NCBI GenBank assembly: GCA_014607495.2
Contig: CP053175.1
Location: forward strand, 7,130,001-7,194,000
DNA length: 64,000 nt
Source of the DNA: Carposina sasakii
Taxonomy: Eukaryota; Arthropoda; Insecta; Lepidoptera; Carposinidae
Reading direction: 5' to 3'
A program made the position numbers and the translations under genes. The notes beneath the pieces are model-generated. The model was not told the origin of the DNA. It ran no database searches and was given only the letters and a program-made list of their open reading frames with translations. This document shows, piece after piece, positions 24,060 to 35,991 of this stretch (position 1 is the first letter of the stretch; every line of letters starts with the position of its first letter).

Positions 24060-26250
24060 AAATTACAAATGAAAATAAATTCCTTTTTAAAATAATAAAT
24101 GTTTGATTTGTGAAATTGGCCATACGTGTGATTGTAAAGGTGTAACAAAGCTAAAGTTTGTAAGGTAAAAGTTTTTCTTCCAAGCTGTGTAAATAGTTGC
24201 GCGTCTTCGGCCACCCGGGACGTTACTTTTGAAGTTACAGTTTTAGTGCTCCGCAGTAAATAAAGAGCTGATTTATTTGTTTTTTCAAAGCTAGGCTGAA
24301 TCTAATAGTGCTACTATTACAAACGTGAAACTTTGTGAGAATGTGAAGAAAGATGCTTGGTTGTTGGTTACTCTTTCATGTAAAAATGAAATATCGAAGT
24401 TTGATGAAACTTGGCAGTTGTGTAGCTTATGTTTATATCAATTTATTATTATTTTATGAACTGCTAGTAACTAAATAAATAATTATGACTATTGATAATT
24501 AAACAAGAAAAAATAATTATGTAGTCGCGAATAAAAATAATTTATCTCGAAAAAAATCATACCAAAAAACCAACGAAAACACTGGAGACACCTGGAGGTC
24601 ATTTAGTTTATTTTTTATATATTTTTTTGTTATAAATATTATCTCGCGGATCCCTAACAGCGGAAAATAAAAGAGGTAGCGGTCTTAGATAAACTTAATG
24701 TAACTGAGTGCGTCCCCGGTCAAACCCCTCGGGAATTCTCGTAGGGGTGGCTGGTGATAGTCGATTTGGTACTGGTTTTTCAACTCCTAACGAGAAAAAC
24801 CCCCAAATGCTGTGATACTCGTACTGATCAATGATGTGAAAGTATAAATATAACTTTTTTGTGTGTTGGTTTTTGAATTTCATTACCTTATAATACTTTG
24901 TCTTTAATAAATATACATATAAGTTTTTTAAATTAATCTACAAATTTTTCAATAATATTTCTATCCAGATAATTACAATTCCGTCCATTATTTCTGATCC
25001 ATGGATTTAGGTACAAGGGTCAATCCTCCAAGAAAAAGGTTATGATTGAATTGTAAAGTCAGGAATAAAAAGATGGTATCCTGGGATCCCGACTCCTCAG
25101 TTGCATTCTCTATTTATATACCTCGTGTTATAATACTGGGGTGAATTGGACACCTATTTTTCCGGTATAAATTTTCGGTACAAAAAATACCAGCGCAAGA
25201 CATCCCTAAAATGGCGCGTTCAAATTGAACAATCATAGCTTTTATGTGCTGAAACTGACTCACTTTGTGGAATATTCCCATTTTTGTTAAAGCACATTTT
25301 AATTTTGCTCTTTGAGCAGGCCAGTATTTACTTTCGAGTTGTTTGGGCTAGACTCCACTTGTAGCCTGAGGCAACGCCATTTTCTTTGCTATTTGTTTTG
25401 GTATCAAGTTTTATTCGCATTTTAAAATCCACTTTTCAACCCTTGGCGGAAAGACTACCACTTGGCTATTTTAAGGGCTGTTTTTTCCAAATGTCAGATA
25501 GCATATCAGAAGAATAAAGTTGATACTGCCTCTGTCATTATCAAGTGTTAGAGAAAGACAGCATCAGTTTTATTCTTCTGATAGGATTCTCATGTTTGGA
25601 ATCTACTAAACGGAGATCTGTAATCTCTACCTACCTATCGGAAATAGGCTTGAGGTTATGTATCTATGTAAAATACCAGAACAATAACATTATTGATCAG
25701 TCAATTTACAGCATTGATCTTTTTAACTGACTGCGCTAGATGTATGGTTTTGTTTTTACTTGATGGTAATAAATTTTTTAGTTCAAATGAAAAAAAAAAC
25801 TAAATCAATCCTACCTTAGCCCATCTTCATTACTTGCTCTAGTACTAGGTATGTACGTATATTGTTTTTTACTGTTAACTACCAATAAAAGATTTAATAA
25901 ATATATTATATGATAAGACTGCAAAATCATCCAAGATAAAATATTAGCTTTATACAAACATTGTCATTTACGTAATGTTATTTATATCTATCTTGGTACC
26001 TATATAAAATGGCTTATAAAATTTGTGATCCACATAAAAATGGAGAAATTGAATTCCGTAAGATTAACTTAAACTCGTGGACGCAAAGGGAACGTTTTAA
26101 TTCGAGTCGAGTGAAAAAATTGCGGGCGATGCTCCACTCAAGTCATAATGCTGTAAGATATTAACACGGTATGCTTAGTAATATCCTTGAGGGCACTCAA
26201 TAGAGTGTTGCTAGTAGGTACTTTGTTTTCTTTGACATAAGTTTTCTAAC
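24060..26250. other. Intronic sequence, almost feature-free
   Basis: AT-rich. A short family D scrap (gactgcgctagatg) lies at 25731. A minus-strand open frame at 24695-24883 contains GVEKPVPNRLSP-like residues that I cannot assign. No other signal is seen. Confidence 0.4.
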
Positions 26251-26252
26251 CT

Positions 26253-26385
26253 GACTGCGCTAAAAAGTTATGGTTTTCTAGTGCATGTAGGTAGGTACTA
26301 TGTATATTGCTCTAACTAGAAACTAAACGGCTTGTTACATTTAAGCTTGATAGGAGGTATCGTTAGATTCATTTTAGTCGTGCCT
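26253..26385. repeat. Family D repeat fragment
   Basis: gactgcgctaaaaagttatg and aaactaaacggcttgttac match the copies at 11588 and 3393. Confidence 0.45.
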
Positions 26386-26969
26386 TCGTCGTAACACTGG
26401 GACAAATTTTTTAACGAAATCAGTTTTTTTCTTTTTTTTTTTAATGATTTTTACATGGTTTCGTGTTAAAAATAAATTTAGCTAATATACCTAATAACTA
26501 ATAACACTTTATATTAGCTAAGATGAATCCTAGCATGAGGATATAACACCAGCCCAAGGGGTCCGGAAATAGCTCTGTCACTGCTACTTTTGAAATGAAA
26601 TATTGCATTAGAACACGCTGGAAGGCGCATTGTGTAGAATTACATCGAATTTGCACCTCCCCCGAGATTTAGGGGCAGAAAATGTAGAATAAAAAGATTT
26701 CCTTTGAATCCTTTTTTATTGCAAGTGACGGGTTACAAAGTTGATAAGGAAATTTGTTAGAAAATGGTTAAGTATATCTTTATGGATATTGATAATGATT
26801 ATGTGATGATATTAATTAAAAAGGATACCGTTTTGTAATAAGTTTAGTTTCTATTTACTTACTTTTGTTCTACTTATATAAAGAGTTTTCATATTAGTAA
26901 ACTTCTTTGCCACGAAACTAGGTAGTTCAAAGTTTTAGCATGGGACCAACTAAACTTACCAAAATAAAA

Positions 26970-27447
26970 ACAACTGTTCCTTGTTTTATTCCCGCTGTCT
27001 GTCTGTCCCTATAATGCTTAGATCTACGCAACGGTTTTTTTAAATTGGTAGATAGATTTATTCAAAAGGAAGGTTTATATGTAATTATGTATAGTACAGT
27101 ACCAGCGTGATCGAATCAGAAATGAGGAGATCCGCAGACGTACAAAGATCACCGACATAGCTCAATGGTCCAGCAAGCTGAAGTGGCAATGGGCAGGGTA
27201 CATAGCTAGAAGAACTGATGGCCGATGGAGTCGGAAAGTTCTATAGTGGATACCACGTATCGGCAAGCGCAGCGTGGGAAGGCCACCCGCGAGGTGGACG
27301 GACGACCTGGCCAAAGTCGCGGGCGTCGGTTGGATGCAGGCTGCTTCCGACCGGTCGGAGTGAAGGTTGTTGGGGGAGGCCTATGTCCAACAGTGGACTT
27401 CTCAGGGCTGTAAATGATGATGGTGCGAAGCCGGCGCGGGTCGCTAG
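26970..27447 (+). mobile_element. H2 Helitron-like element interrupted by an RTE fragment
   Basis: The 5' part (ttcccgctgtctgtctgtcc, then ctacgcaacgg) stops near 27105. After the RTE piece the Helitron 3' end returns as gaagccggcgcgggtcgctag, with CTAG ending at 27447 followed by T. The exact 5' end is unclear. Confidence 0.55.
27106..27430 (+). pseudogene. 3' end of an RTE-clade endonuclease-reverse transcriptase
   Basis: Frame starting near 27110 reads RNEEIRRRTKITDIAQWSS, KLKWQWAGYIARR, GRPPARWTDDLAKVAGVGW, AASDRSEWRLLGEAYVQQW-type sequence, and two in-frame stops replace coding residues (near KVL and SE). This is the C-terminal region of the HmRTE-like LINEs known from butterflies. Endonuclease and RT palm are absent, so it is a 5'-truncated dead copy. 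The tail is atgatgatg. Its last 40 bp match the SINE-B 3' end. Confidence 0.85.
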
Positions 27448-27912
27448 TCATTAATAATATGGAGGATAGACGCATTCTAATAAGGGTTTAATACATACGA
27501 GATAACATGATTCACTCGCCAAATTTCACCAAATTTTGTCCCAAAAAATGTGCTACAGCTATTAAAATAAAACAATCGCCGCCATGTAATATCAAATCAG
27601 CCGAAGCACCTTTTTATTCGCCAAGTAATTCAAGAAATGCGTTTTTGCGACGATAAAAAGATGAATTATTGCACATGTTACCGTTCGCCGTCTTTTTATT
27701 TCGCGGTGTAAAATGTAACCCTAACCGTTTTGGATGGCGAATTTCAGGCAATACCATTTGGTCGGCTTTACGGTTATATAAAAGAAGACATACATATTTC
27801 GATTGTTGGAAGTTTTTTTTACATTTTGTTTAAAGGACAAATGAGATTGAGACTTTAAGGTTATAAAAAATACATCAGTTTTGGGACTGGGTATATTAAC
27901 TTATTAGTGGCA

Positions 27913-27992
27913 AAATGTGGTCCTATCGGCCCTTGGTGTTCTGCTTACCCCGTAAGGGATAAAGGCGTGATTATATATGTATGTATGTATTA
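27913..27992 (+). mobile_element. SINE-C 3' fragment
   Basis: aatgtggtcctatcggccct...ggcgtgattatatatgtatg, the last 80 bp of the family with its microsatellite tail. Confidence 0.7.
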
Positions 27993-28470
27993 ACTTATTT
28001 ATCTAAACCTTAAAATACAAAAATCAAAAGTCAGTGACCAATTTATATACGATCTAAAAAGCTTTTTAGCCTGCATGCAGTAGATATGATATTATAAAAA
28101 ACGAATTTTATTTAAAGCCTCATTAAAATCTGCTCAGTTGTTTCGACATGATTGAGTCACAAACATTTGTCTATAAACTTCGCATTTATACCAAGACGTT
28201 TTTGATATTTTTCGTTTTTCAGAACGCCCTTATCTCACTGTGACGTTTTATTTCCTACCATAACGGAAACCATTAAAAACAACTCGCAAATTTTGCCTCA
28301 ACTTGTCGCAAAAAATACCAGAAAAAAATACCAAATGTTTGCCCCATCTTCCTCTATAGCTCACATGGTATATAGCTTGGCAAGGCGCTATGTACATAAG
28401 CTACAGACATAGCTAACTATACCTATCTATCTGTCAATTTCAGCTCCTAATAGAAGAAGTGTGTAAGCGT

Positions 28471-28662
28471 AAAGGTGGGTTCCTACGGTACGTGATATTG
28501 CGGACCGACGCGCACGATCCCGCACCACGGACTGTGGGAAGCGGAGCGTCCGTGGTAATGCAGACGCGTCCGTCTCGGTGCGTCTGGATCCGTGGTGATA
28601 AATGTAGGCGGACGCGGACCAGCTCGCACCGACCGACATGCACCGTGGGATAGGGTCGTCCG
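28471..28662. mobile_element. P1 GC-rich repeat, copy 2
   Basis: Near-identical to 4907-5093 from aaaggtgggttcctacgg to ggtcgtccg. The two copies lie in unrelated flanks, so the unit is mobile. Confidence 0.65.
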
Positions 28663-29029
28663 GCGTTTGCAGTCTATCTAAACTGGAGGCGATATTTTTA
28701 ATAAGTAGGGAATAATATAATCTTAAAATATTTACATGCGCAAGTAATAGAGATTATACAATTATACGTTACGCGGTCCAGCGCAAACCATATACCTAGC
28801 ATATTCTGAGTAAATTCTTCTTTATTCTTTATGTGTGCAACACACAACAATAATATTATATTTAACTACGAGTATATATTGAGCTAAACGTGACTGTTAG
28901 TTAGTAACAATGTTCTTAACCTAGGTTAGTAAAATATAATTTATAATATTGTACTGGACTGTTATGCCACTCACTGCCGCACCATGCCACTTGACACTTT
29001 GCAGCAGTGATTGACATATGTACAGGCCA

Positions 29030-29115
29030 GCCCTGGGGTCCAGCCGATCTGCAATTATGATCTTACAGTTCTAACTACCCCATTTTAAGAACACATCCGT
29101 GTCAAACACCCCTGT
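29030..29115 (+). repeat. Family A 3' fragment
   Basis: gatcttacagttctaactac, then cccattttaagaacacatcc, the last third of the family. Confidence 0.5.
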
Positions 29116-29496
29116 GTATATATGTATATAATATGTATGTGTTATTCTACAGCAGCAGGTTGTCTGCAGTTCTGCACACATACCTTCGCCAAAACATCGC
29201 CCAAATTCCCGTGATGAATTGATACGCGTTTGCGACTTTCGCCGTAACAAGAAATTTACATACACCGTACCTGGTTTGCGGTGTTTGCCTTGAGGATCAG
29301 CATCCATTATGTTTTTTGCCACATCAGTCAGGTGTTTGTTTTTGCGGGGCCGTTCGATAGATGGCGTGATTTTGTTGGTCCTTTTTTGCATATGAACTCG
29401 GCGTTTCTCGTTTTTGGTACAATAGGTTACTAAATTTTGCATGCCATTGTCGGCAAAATAAGAGACTAAACTAAAGCAAACTAAGACAAAATTCAC
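29071..29496 (-). CDS. Unassigned 141-codon open frame (doubtful)
   Basis: One of the longest open frames in the window not explained by a transposon protein. The predicted product opens with a short hydrophobic stretch (MNFVLVCFSLVSYFA) that could pass for a signal peptide. A very basic middle follows (residues about 30-105, rich in K and R, with repeated KRR/RPRK-type words). Its last codons run into a family A repeat, so the annotated end is probably not real. A possible donor (CAG|GTACGG) occurs in the middle. I recognise no domain. Chance is the leading explanation, and a fragment of an unidentified mobile element or a small exon remains possible. Confidence 0.15.
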   Translation of the reverse strand: MNFVLVCFSLVSYFADNGMQNLVTYCTKNEKRRVHMQKRTNKITPSIERPRKNKHLTDVAKNIMDADPQGKHRKPGTVYVNFLLRRKSQTRINSSREFGRCFGEGMCAELQTTCCCRITHTYYIHIYTGVFDTDVFLKWGS

Positions 29497-29599
29497 CTTA
29501 TTTTGTGCAAATAAAGTAATTTGAATTTTGAATTTAAACTGAGTAATTGGGTAATATGAAAAAAATACCTATACAGGCTGCAAAAAAGGAGCACTAGTA

Positions 29600-29690
29600 C
29601 TTAAGGGTCTTATACACAAAGTGATGGGTAATCTATCCACAAAATTTGAGACCAGAAATCACATGTTTATTTTTCCACATACTCGTAGTA
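29600..29690. mobile_element. M1 arm remnant
   Basis: aatctatccacaaaatttga, then gaaatcacatgtttattttt, one arm only. Confidence 0.45.
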
Positions 29691-29896
29691 TACTAGAGAA
29701 ATACCTAAACAATTATATATATTAGAATTAACTTCTAAAAGATAATTATCAGATTTATGGAAGTGTTAATAAAATCTAATTATTCACCAGAATACTCGTG
29801 AATGTACTCGTGTACGTGGAGGTAGATAAAACGGTTGAACGAGACACGTGTTACTGGCATGGAATATTTTTCCCAACCAGCGACAGTTAAGGGTAT

Positions 29897-30408
29897 CGTC
29901 GTCAGCCTATTGCAGTCCACTGCTGGACGCAGGCCTCCCCCAGACACGCCACATGCTATGCCATGGGGGGCTTTTGCCCATAGTCACCACGTTAGGCAGG
30001 CGGGTTGGAGATAGGGTTACCATATGACAGGCGTTTGCCGCATTTGACAGGCATTTTAAGGTTTAGACAGGTGTGCGGCCGGCATTGGTCTGAGACAGGC
30101 ATTTTCAAATTACGCGATATCCTTCTTTATTTTTATCTGTTGTCTTTTACTTATTACCTACAGCGTTTTGCTTTAGACAGGCATTTTTCTGAAAAATCAG
30201 GCATTTTAGGTACCATGTACAGGCACCCCTCTATTTACATATGGTAACCCTAGTTGGAGATCGCAGTCTGATATTTGGATATTTTGCCAGCAAGGGAGGC
30301 GCTGCTGCCCGCCTCCAGGAAACCCTTGATCGCCTCGTACCATAACCACGGGCAGACATGGGGTGGTACAAATTGTACTCTGCCGGCACCACGCGGCTTC
30401 AGCCAAGG
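29897..30408 (-). mobile_element. SINE-B copy split by a hAT MITE
   Basis: The reverse copy runs from gtcagcctattgcagtccac to ggcaccacgcggc. It is interrupted within its gcgggttggagatcgcagt region. Confidence 0.8.
30013..30253. mobile_element. hAT-like MITE with 8-bp TSD
   Basis: Termini agggttaccatatg and catatggtaaccct are perfect inverted repeats, flanked by ttggagat at 30005-30012 and 30254-30261. The interior repeats acaggcatttt-like words several times. Confidence 0.8.
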
Positions 30409-30494
30409 GTAAACCCTTACAGTTATAACTGGAGAGGAATTACCAGGCCCCGTATTATGTGTCTAGCAAAAGCAAAGCGATAGCAAAATATTTG

Positions 30495-30630
30495 CTGATC
30501 ATAACATAGTATAAAACAAAGTTGCTTCCGCTGTCTGGCTGTCCCTAAGTATGCTTAGATAATTTAAACTACGCAATAGATTTTGATGCGGTTTTTTTAA
30601 ATAGATAGAGTGATTCAAAGGTAATCTCAA
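30495..30630 (+). mobile_element. H2 Helitron-like fragment
   Basis: ataaaacaaagttgcttccg, ctgtctggctgtccct and ttttgatgcggtttttttaa match the H2 family. The 3' CTAG end is missing. Confidence 0.5.
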
Positions 30631-30667
30631 TTTGTCATTACAATGCGAAAATTAAAGAGCAATAATA

Positions 30668-30778
30668 AGTGGTTAGCTCATCTCTTGAGAGAACGCCTCT
30701 GAGTTCCGTCGACTGTTGCGACATGCACGGAAGGAGATGCAGCTGATGTATTCTAGTGACCACATCAGCGCAGTTTGC
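30668..30778 (-). repeat. Family A fragment
   Basis: First half of the family in reverse: gagagaacgcctctgagttc, acatgcacggaaggagatg. Confidence 0.65.
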
Positions 30779-31084
30779 ATATAAATTTTGTCCCTGCATG
30801 TCCCTTCATTTCCATAATAAACTAATTCTATTTACTTGTAAAATGTTTAACCACATAAACTCGGATGTTACGCTTGGTTATAGCCGCTATTTACAACCAC
30901 TGTAGCTATGAACAATGTTGTGGAGTTGAACTAAGTTGTACCTATTTAAGTTTCAAGTTATATGTACTAAAATATAGTGTGTTTTGTTAGTCATTAACTC
31001 TTTGACTTTAAGCTAGGTAAGGTATTAACTATTCTTGCTTCTCATACTAGTAAATTTAAACATACATACGTAGTTATGTACCTA

Positions 31085-31135
31085 CACGTTCCCGGAATAG
31101 GGTAGCTAGAACTGCACTATCATAAGAAATACACC
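31085..31135 (-). repeat. Family A terminal fragment
   Basis: cacgttcccggaatagggta, then gctagaactgcactatcat. Confidence 0.5.
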
Positions 31136-31257
31136 TGTCTGGTCTGTTTTTTTTTTTATTTATTTTTGATTTTAAAAGAATTACAATAAGGTTCAGGGTG
31201 CCATTAAACGGGAGGGGTTTCACTTGGCGCCCTTTATGTAACCATGAGTTATATATT

Positions 31258-31454
31258 ACTTACTACATTTATCCAGTACCTACACTCACTATTTGTTTGT
31301 TCTGGCTAATCTGAGAAATGGCTTGAGCGATTTTGATTAAACTTTCACTAACAGATAGCTCATATAATAAGGACTAACTTAGGCTAGATTTGTTCTCGAA
31401 ACTTCTACAGGAATTGTAAAGTACCTATATTCGGACGTAGTCGCAGGCGTCCGC
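31258..31454 (+). mobile_element. Helitron-like fragment
   Basis: ggcttgagcgattttgatta in the middle and gtcgcaggcgtccgctag at the end, CTAG followed by T. Confidence 0.4.
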
Positions 31455-31785
31455 TAGTAAGTGCTAAATTAAGACCTTCTAAGGTGCAATTTGACGTGCA
31501 ATTTTTCAGCGTGTTCGGCGTCTGAAAAATTAATCTGTAAAATATTTTCAGCGATAAATTTTTGAGAGCTGTTGCAGGTGTTTTTGACAGGCTCTAACAC
31601 ATCTTATAGGACTTTAGATTTAGTTCTATAACGGTTTCCTTTCATGCTTGAAGCTTTTGTACCGTGATCTTAGATTTAGAAAGTACGTAGTCTTGCTCGT
31701 GAAGCTACTGTAGAGATATTATATAAAAACAGATAATATAATTTGAGAACTAATAATATGTAGTTCTATTTCAAATTCCAATAAA

Positions 31786-32122
31786 TCTTCTATATACATA
31801 TAATAAAAATGTAACGGATCGCTGTCTGTACATGGAAGATATATAAGAAAAAATATAATAGAATACCTTTATCAACGCAATAGTACCCAAAACAATGATT
31901 TTTGGAATTTTTGTCTGTTTGTCGGTTTGTCTGTGCGTTTGTGCACGCTAATGTCAGAAACGGTTGAACCGATTTCGATGCAGTTTTCAGGAATATATTG
32001 TGACAGGTAACCACTTAACATATAGGCTACTTTTTATCCCGGGAAAATATTTTTATCCCGGATAATTTCGACCTTTTGTTTTTTCTGGAGTCCACGCGGA
32101 CGGAGTCGCGGGCGTCCACTAG
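31786..32122 (+). mobile_element. H1 Helitron, complete
   Basis: Starts TC after an A (tcttctatatacatataata), ends ggcgtccactag before a T, as Helitrons insert between A and T. Contains tgtaacggatcgctgtctg, tttgtctgtgcgtttgtgc and the imperfect hairpin around gtccacgcggacggagtc near the 3' end. Copies at 44184-44483, 53438-53606 (partial) and 63451-63750. No Rep/helicase, so non-autonomous. Confidence 0.7.
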
Positions 32123-32709
32123 TAATGATTATAAATTGCGAAAGTAGGTCCAGGTCTCTTTTGAAAACCAGCGCTGTTTGAATGGTAGCCATATCCTCAA
32201 GCAGTATTCAGCTGATAGGGGACCTGATTGGCAGTTACACATATGCATGCACGGTAGGGGACTGACTAAGCGTATCCCATACTTCTTTGTATCGTCTTTA
32301 TGTATTTATCATTTACCTTGTACCTTCTTACTGTTATAATCTCATTGTTGTCTTATATTCCCTTTTATCTATTTTTTTCTTGTCTGTGTATGTGTACATG
32401 CTGTTCTTGCAGAACAAAAATTAAATAAAAATCAATGTAAGCTTATAGATTTACTGCTATTTAAATTAATTATACAAAATAAGAATAGAACGCGTCTAGT
32501 GTTCTTAGCGACTTTAGAGCGAGTGAAAAGAAAGATATCGTCGTCGTCGCCTACAGCACCGACGAATCGCGAACATAGCCGATCTATGGCGTAGACATAT
32601 GCCAAAAGCCAAATAAACGATCTATCTATATATCTAAAGTAACTTTGTTTGTTACCTCTTCACGCATTATTTTATAAACCGTTCTTCTTGAAATTTTGTA
32701 TACCTAACT

Positions 32710-33093
32710 GGATATAAAAAGACAACTTTGTTCTTTTAATACCTCGTATTCTTTGTAACATCACGATCATTTTTTTCTATGGAAGCACCCCCGGAAAACC
32801 ACGGGTTGCCAAGATATTGAGGTCCAAACTTACATTAATATTTTTTTTTTTACATAAATCCATCTGAAATCGTCTAACAAACATTTTTTTTCAAAGATAC
32901 CATGTCAAAATGTTACAATTTAAGTTTTGTAGGTACATTTGTACTTTGCGCATCAATCGAATACATTGCTTGCAATTAAATGACAGTATTTTTTCATAAT
33001 TTTTTTGTCGTTTCCCAGGGTTGGTTCCATAGAAGAAAATGATCGAAACCTTACAAAGAATACAAGGTATTAATAAACATTGTTGTCTTTTTG
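32710..33093. mobile_element. M3 MITE, copy 1
   Basis: Inverted arms: aaaaagacaactttgttctt...gtaacatcacgatcattttt at the left and ctatgg...gaaaatgatcg...acattgttgtctttttg at the right. The terminal caggg motifs have decayed. It matches 34949-35343. Confidence 0.65.
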
Positions 33094-33109
33094 AGAGTTG
33101 AGAGTACGG

Positions 33110-34060
33110 AAAAGCATATAGGCTATTTGTTATCCAAGCGGTTAAAGTCGTGACGTAATATCTAGTATTTTTTATTAAATTTTTGTATACTTATATGTAG
33201 ATATTTCTTTGGAATAGATGCCTAAACAATTTACTTTGAAATACAATCTGGTTTACTGCGAAGTAAAATTTATAATATCATTAGTTATTCGTGGTACTAA
33301 AATACTTTCTTTGTACATAATTTCTCAAAGATTTCAACTAACTAAATCAAAAGAAAAATCCTAAAAAATCACCACTTACGTTAACAAGCACAAAAAATAT
33401 AACCTTGAAGCAGACATTAAAAGAGCACTTTATTTCGAAAAAAGGGGTAGTTTTTATAACGGGGCGAATTTAATCAAAACATTTTATTTACACCCCTATA
33501 TAAGGAGGTACGAACCCGAGTAATGTGCTACATTTGTCAAGGGTAGAAGGGGAAAGGGGTTGGAAGTAGGAATTGTTATCGGTGGGGCAACCACAGGTTT
33601 TACCGGCATAAATTTTAACGCTTACATTTGGGGGTTGGTTTTCCATGGTAGGCAAAAAAGCGTACAGAGGAATTTAAACAATGTTTAAGCTAACCACTGT
33701 CTAAAGGCTGACATTTCATAAATGTCTATCTTTATACGCCGTTTTATAATATGTGAAGTGTGTGGGTGACAGCCAGGCAAATACTGAAATGCTGAACAAG
33801 TAACATTGTGTTGAGTTATACGACAGTGTTATTACTCGCAGAAAATGTATTTTTGATTTGATTATCAGTAATCTTTGCTCTCCGCGCCAATTGTATCGGG
33901 CGATCCTGTGACTAATTAAATGGGCTTATTGGTTATTCTGTGACACATTGCTGTTTTTTGGATCACTTTTGACTCTCCATTAGAGTTGATCAGGTTTTTG
34001 AACTTTTTTGAAGGCAACTTTTTTTTGAAATCATCTTTTGGTTAAAATTCTATTTTCAGG
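33110..34060. other. Intronic sequence with no supported feature
   Basis: AT-rich. No repeat or coding signal recognised. Confidence 0.4.
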
Positions 34061-34069
34061 TCAGTATCT

Positions 34070-34165
34070 AAGGCTGTAGCGCGCCACCTATCTGACAGCG
34101 AGCGCGTTCGCGAGCGTAGCCTGCTCGCGTAGTCCATTGCCCCGCTCGCTACCGCTAGGAGCTCT
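34070..34165. other. Short GC-rich stretch with gcgag/ctcgc words
   Basis: tgtagcgcgccacctatctg, gcgagcgcgttcgcgagcg and cctgctcgcgtag form overlapping short inverted words in an AT-rich setting. It may be one end of an unrecognised MITE or a scrap of processed coding sequence. Confidence 0.3.
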
Positions 34166-34948
34166 CTTGCATTTATGTTATATTTTACTTAATTTGTATA
34201 TATTGTTTGGTTTAGTCAAATTAATATAACTCCTACGTTAAAACCAGTGTTTCTTTTGCTGAAGAAGGTTCACGCCCATCCGAACCGAAGCATACCATCT
34301 CGCTTCCCACAAATCTTTTCCTGAAAATATGCAAAAAATATCGGAAAATTTTAGAATTTTTCTTTCATATATTTCAGTGTTTTCCACCTCAGAATCATGG
34401 TCTGAAGTCATGGTATCAATATTTGCCTGGATGTCACAAAACACCCTGTATGTAATTACTAGCATAACATAGCCTAATGCTGTTACTGGATGTCCGTGCT
34501 TACACCGGAATTCGCTGCCAGTTTCGCACCGTCCCCGAATTTAGGTGTTATAATCACTTCCGTTCGGATATGGTTTTTTTATTGTCAGACTGTTGAACAT
34601 GTCACCTTTTTGATGGTAGCCTTTTTGGTCATATTAATGTTATGTAGGTGTAAGAAAGTACAAGTAGGTACCTACTATTTGTAAGTAAATTTTTTAATGT
34701 TTTTGCCAAGACAATGTTGTTTTAAATAAAGCATGAACGAGAATCCTAGATTAAAAGAAAAAGTCTATAAACTTTCTGCAAAAATCTTACTATCGATGTA
34801 CAAAATTCTATAAAGCCTACCAAAAGAAGTTTTCTCAGGCTTTGAGCTAGCAAATTAACACTGATCTGACACCATCAATCTAAACTGCAGTTTTGGCCTA
34901 TTTTCGGTATCAGATCCCTGTGTCTCTACATTCCTTAAAGTGAACCAT

Positions 34949-35343
34949 ACAGGGTGTAAAAAGACGACAATGTTTTTTTAATACTTCGTATTCTTTGTAA
35001 GGTGACGATCATTTTCTTCTATGGAACCAACCCTGGGAAACGACAAAAAAGTTATGAAAAAATACTGTCATTTTATTGCAAGCAATGTATTCGTTTGATG
35101 CGCAAAGTACAAATGTACCTACCTACAATACTAACATTTTGACATGGTATCTTTGAAAAAAATGTTTGTTAACCGATTTCAGATGGACTTATGTAAAACA
35201 AATGATAATATTAATGTAACTTTGGACCTCAATATCTTGGAAATCCGTGGTTTCCCAGGGATGCTTCCATAGCAAAAAATGATCGTGATGTTACAAAGAA
35301 TACGAGGTATTAAAAGAACAAAGTTGTCTTTTTACACCCAGTA
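34949..35343. mobile_element. M3 MITE, copy 2, both ends present
   Basis: Left acagggtgtaaaaagacgac and right gttgtctttttacacccagt give inverted arms of about 80 bp, including caatg...tacttcgtattctttgta against tacaaagaatacgaggta. The flanking TA fits a Tc1/mariner-like MITE. Confidence 0.75.
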
Positions 35344-35664
35344 TATCGTTGGCTTGAACTAACATAGCATTTCAGGATTTATATCATATCACTATCATTG
35401 ACTAAATATATATCTATACCATCTATTGCTACGTATTCTCTTCCTATCTATCAAATGCGATCGCATAATAGAAAACATCAATATCGAGGTATTTCGATGC
35501 CATATTTCGTATAATACGATAGTTCTGATTTCGGCGGAACTCGGAAAAGATTCGGCTTTTAATGGACCCATTTTAGGGTTCCGTAGGTCTGTAACAAAAA
35601 CATACATATTTTTTATCATAGTCCTGGCTATTTCTATTCATTTAATTCTTGCAACAGTCAAATA

Positions 35665-35930
35665 TACAGGGTGTAACAAAAAGGGTATGTTAAGCGAAAA
35701 GCTATATGAACAGCCCACTGTAGAGAACCTATCCACAAAATTTGAGACCCGAAATCACATGTTTATTTTTCCGGATAGTATGGAGAATTTTTAAATATCT
35801 CAGGAATTTTCATACAATCTTGAAAAATAAAAATGTGATTTCGAGTCTTAAATTTTGTAGATAGGTTCTCTATAGTGGGTTATTTACATAGCTTTTCGCT
35901 TAACATACCCTTTTTGTTACACCTTGTATA
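35665..35930. mobile_element. M1 hairpin MITE, complete
   Basis: Two arms of roughly 125 bp run from acagggtgtaacaaaaaggg, aagcgaaaagctat and aatcacatgtttatttttcc to their inverted copies ending gttacaccttgta. Flanked by TA on both sides. The whole unit would fold into one long hairpin if transcribed. Confidence 0.85.
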
Positions 35931-35991
35931 ATTACTTACATATTTTTTTATCATTGAGTTGTTTAAATAGCATACCCATATTTCACCACTA

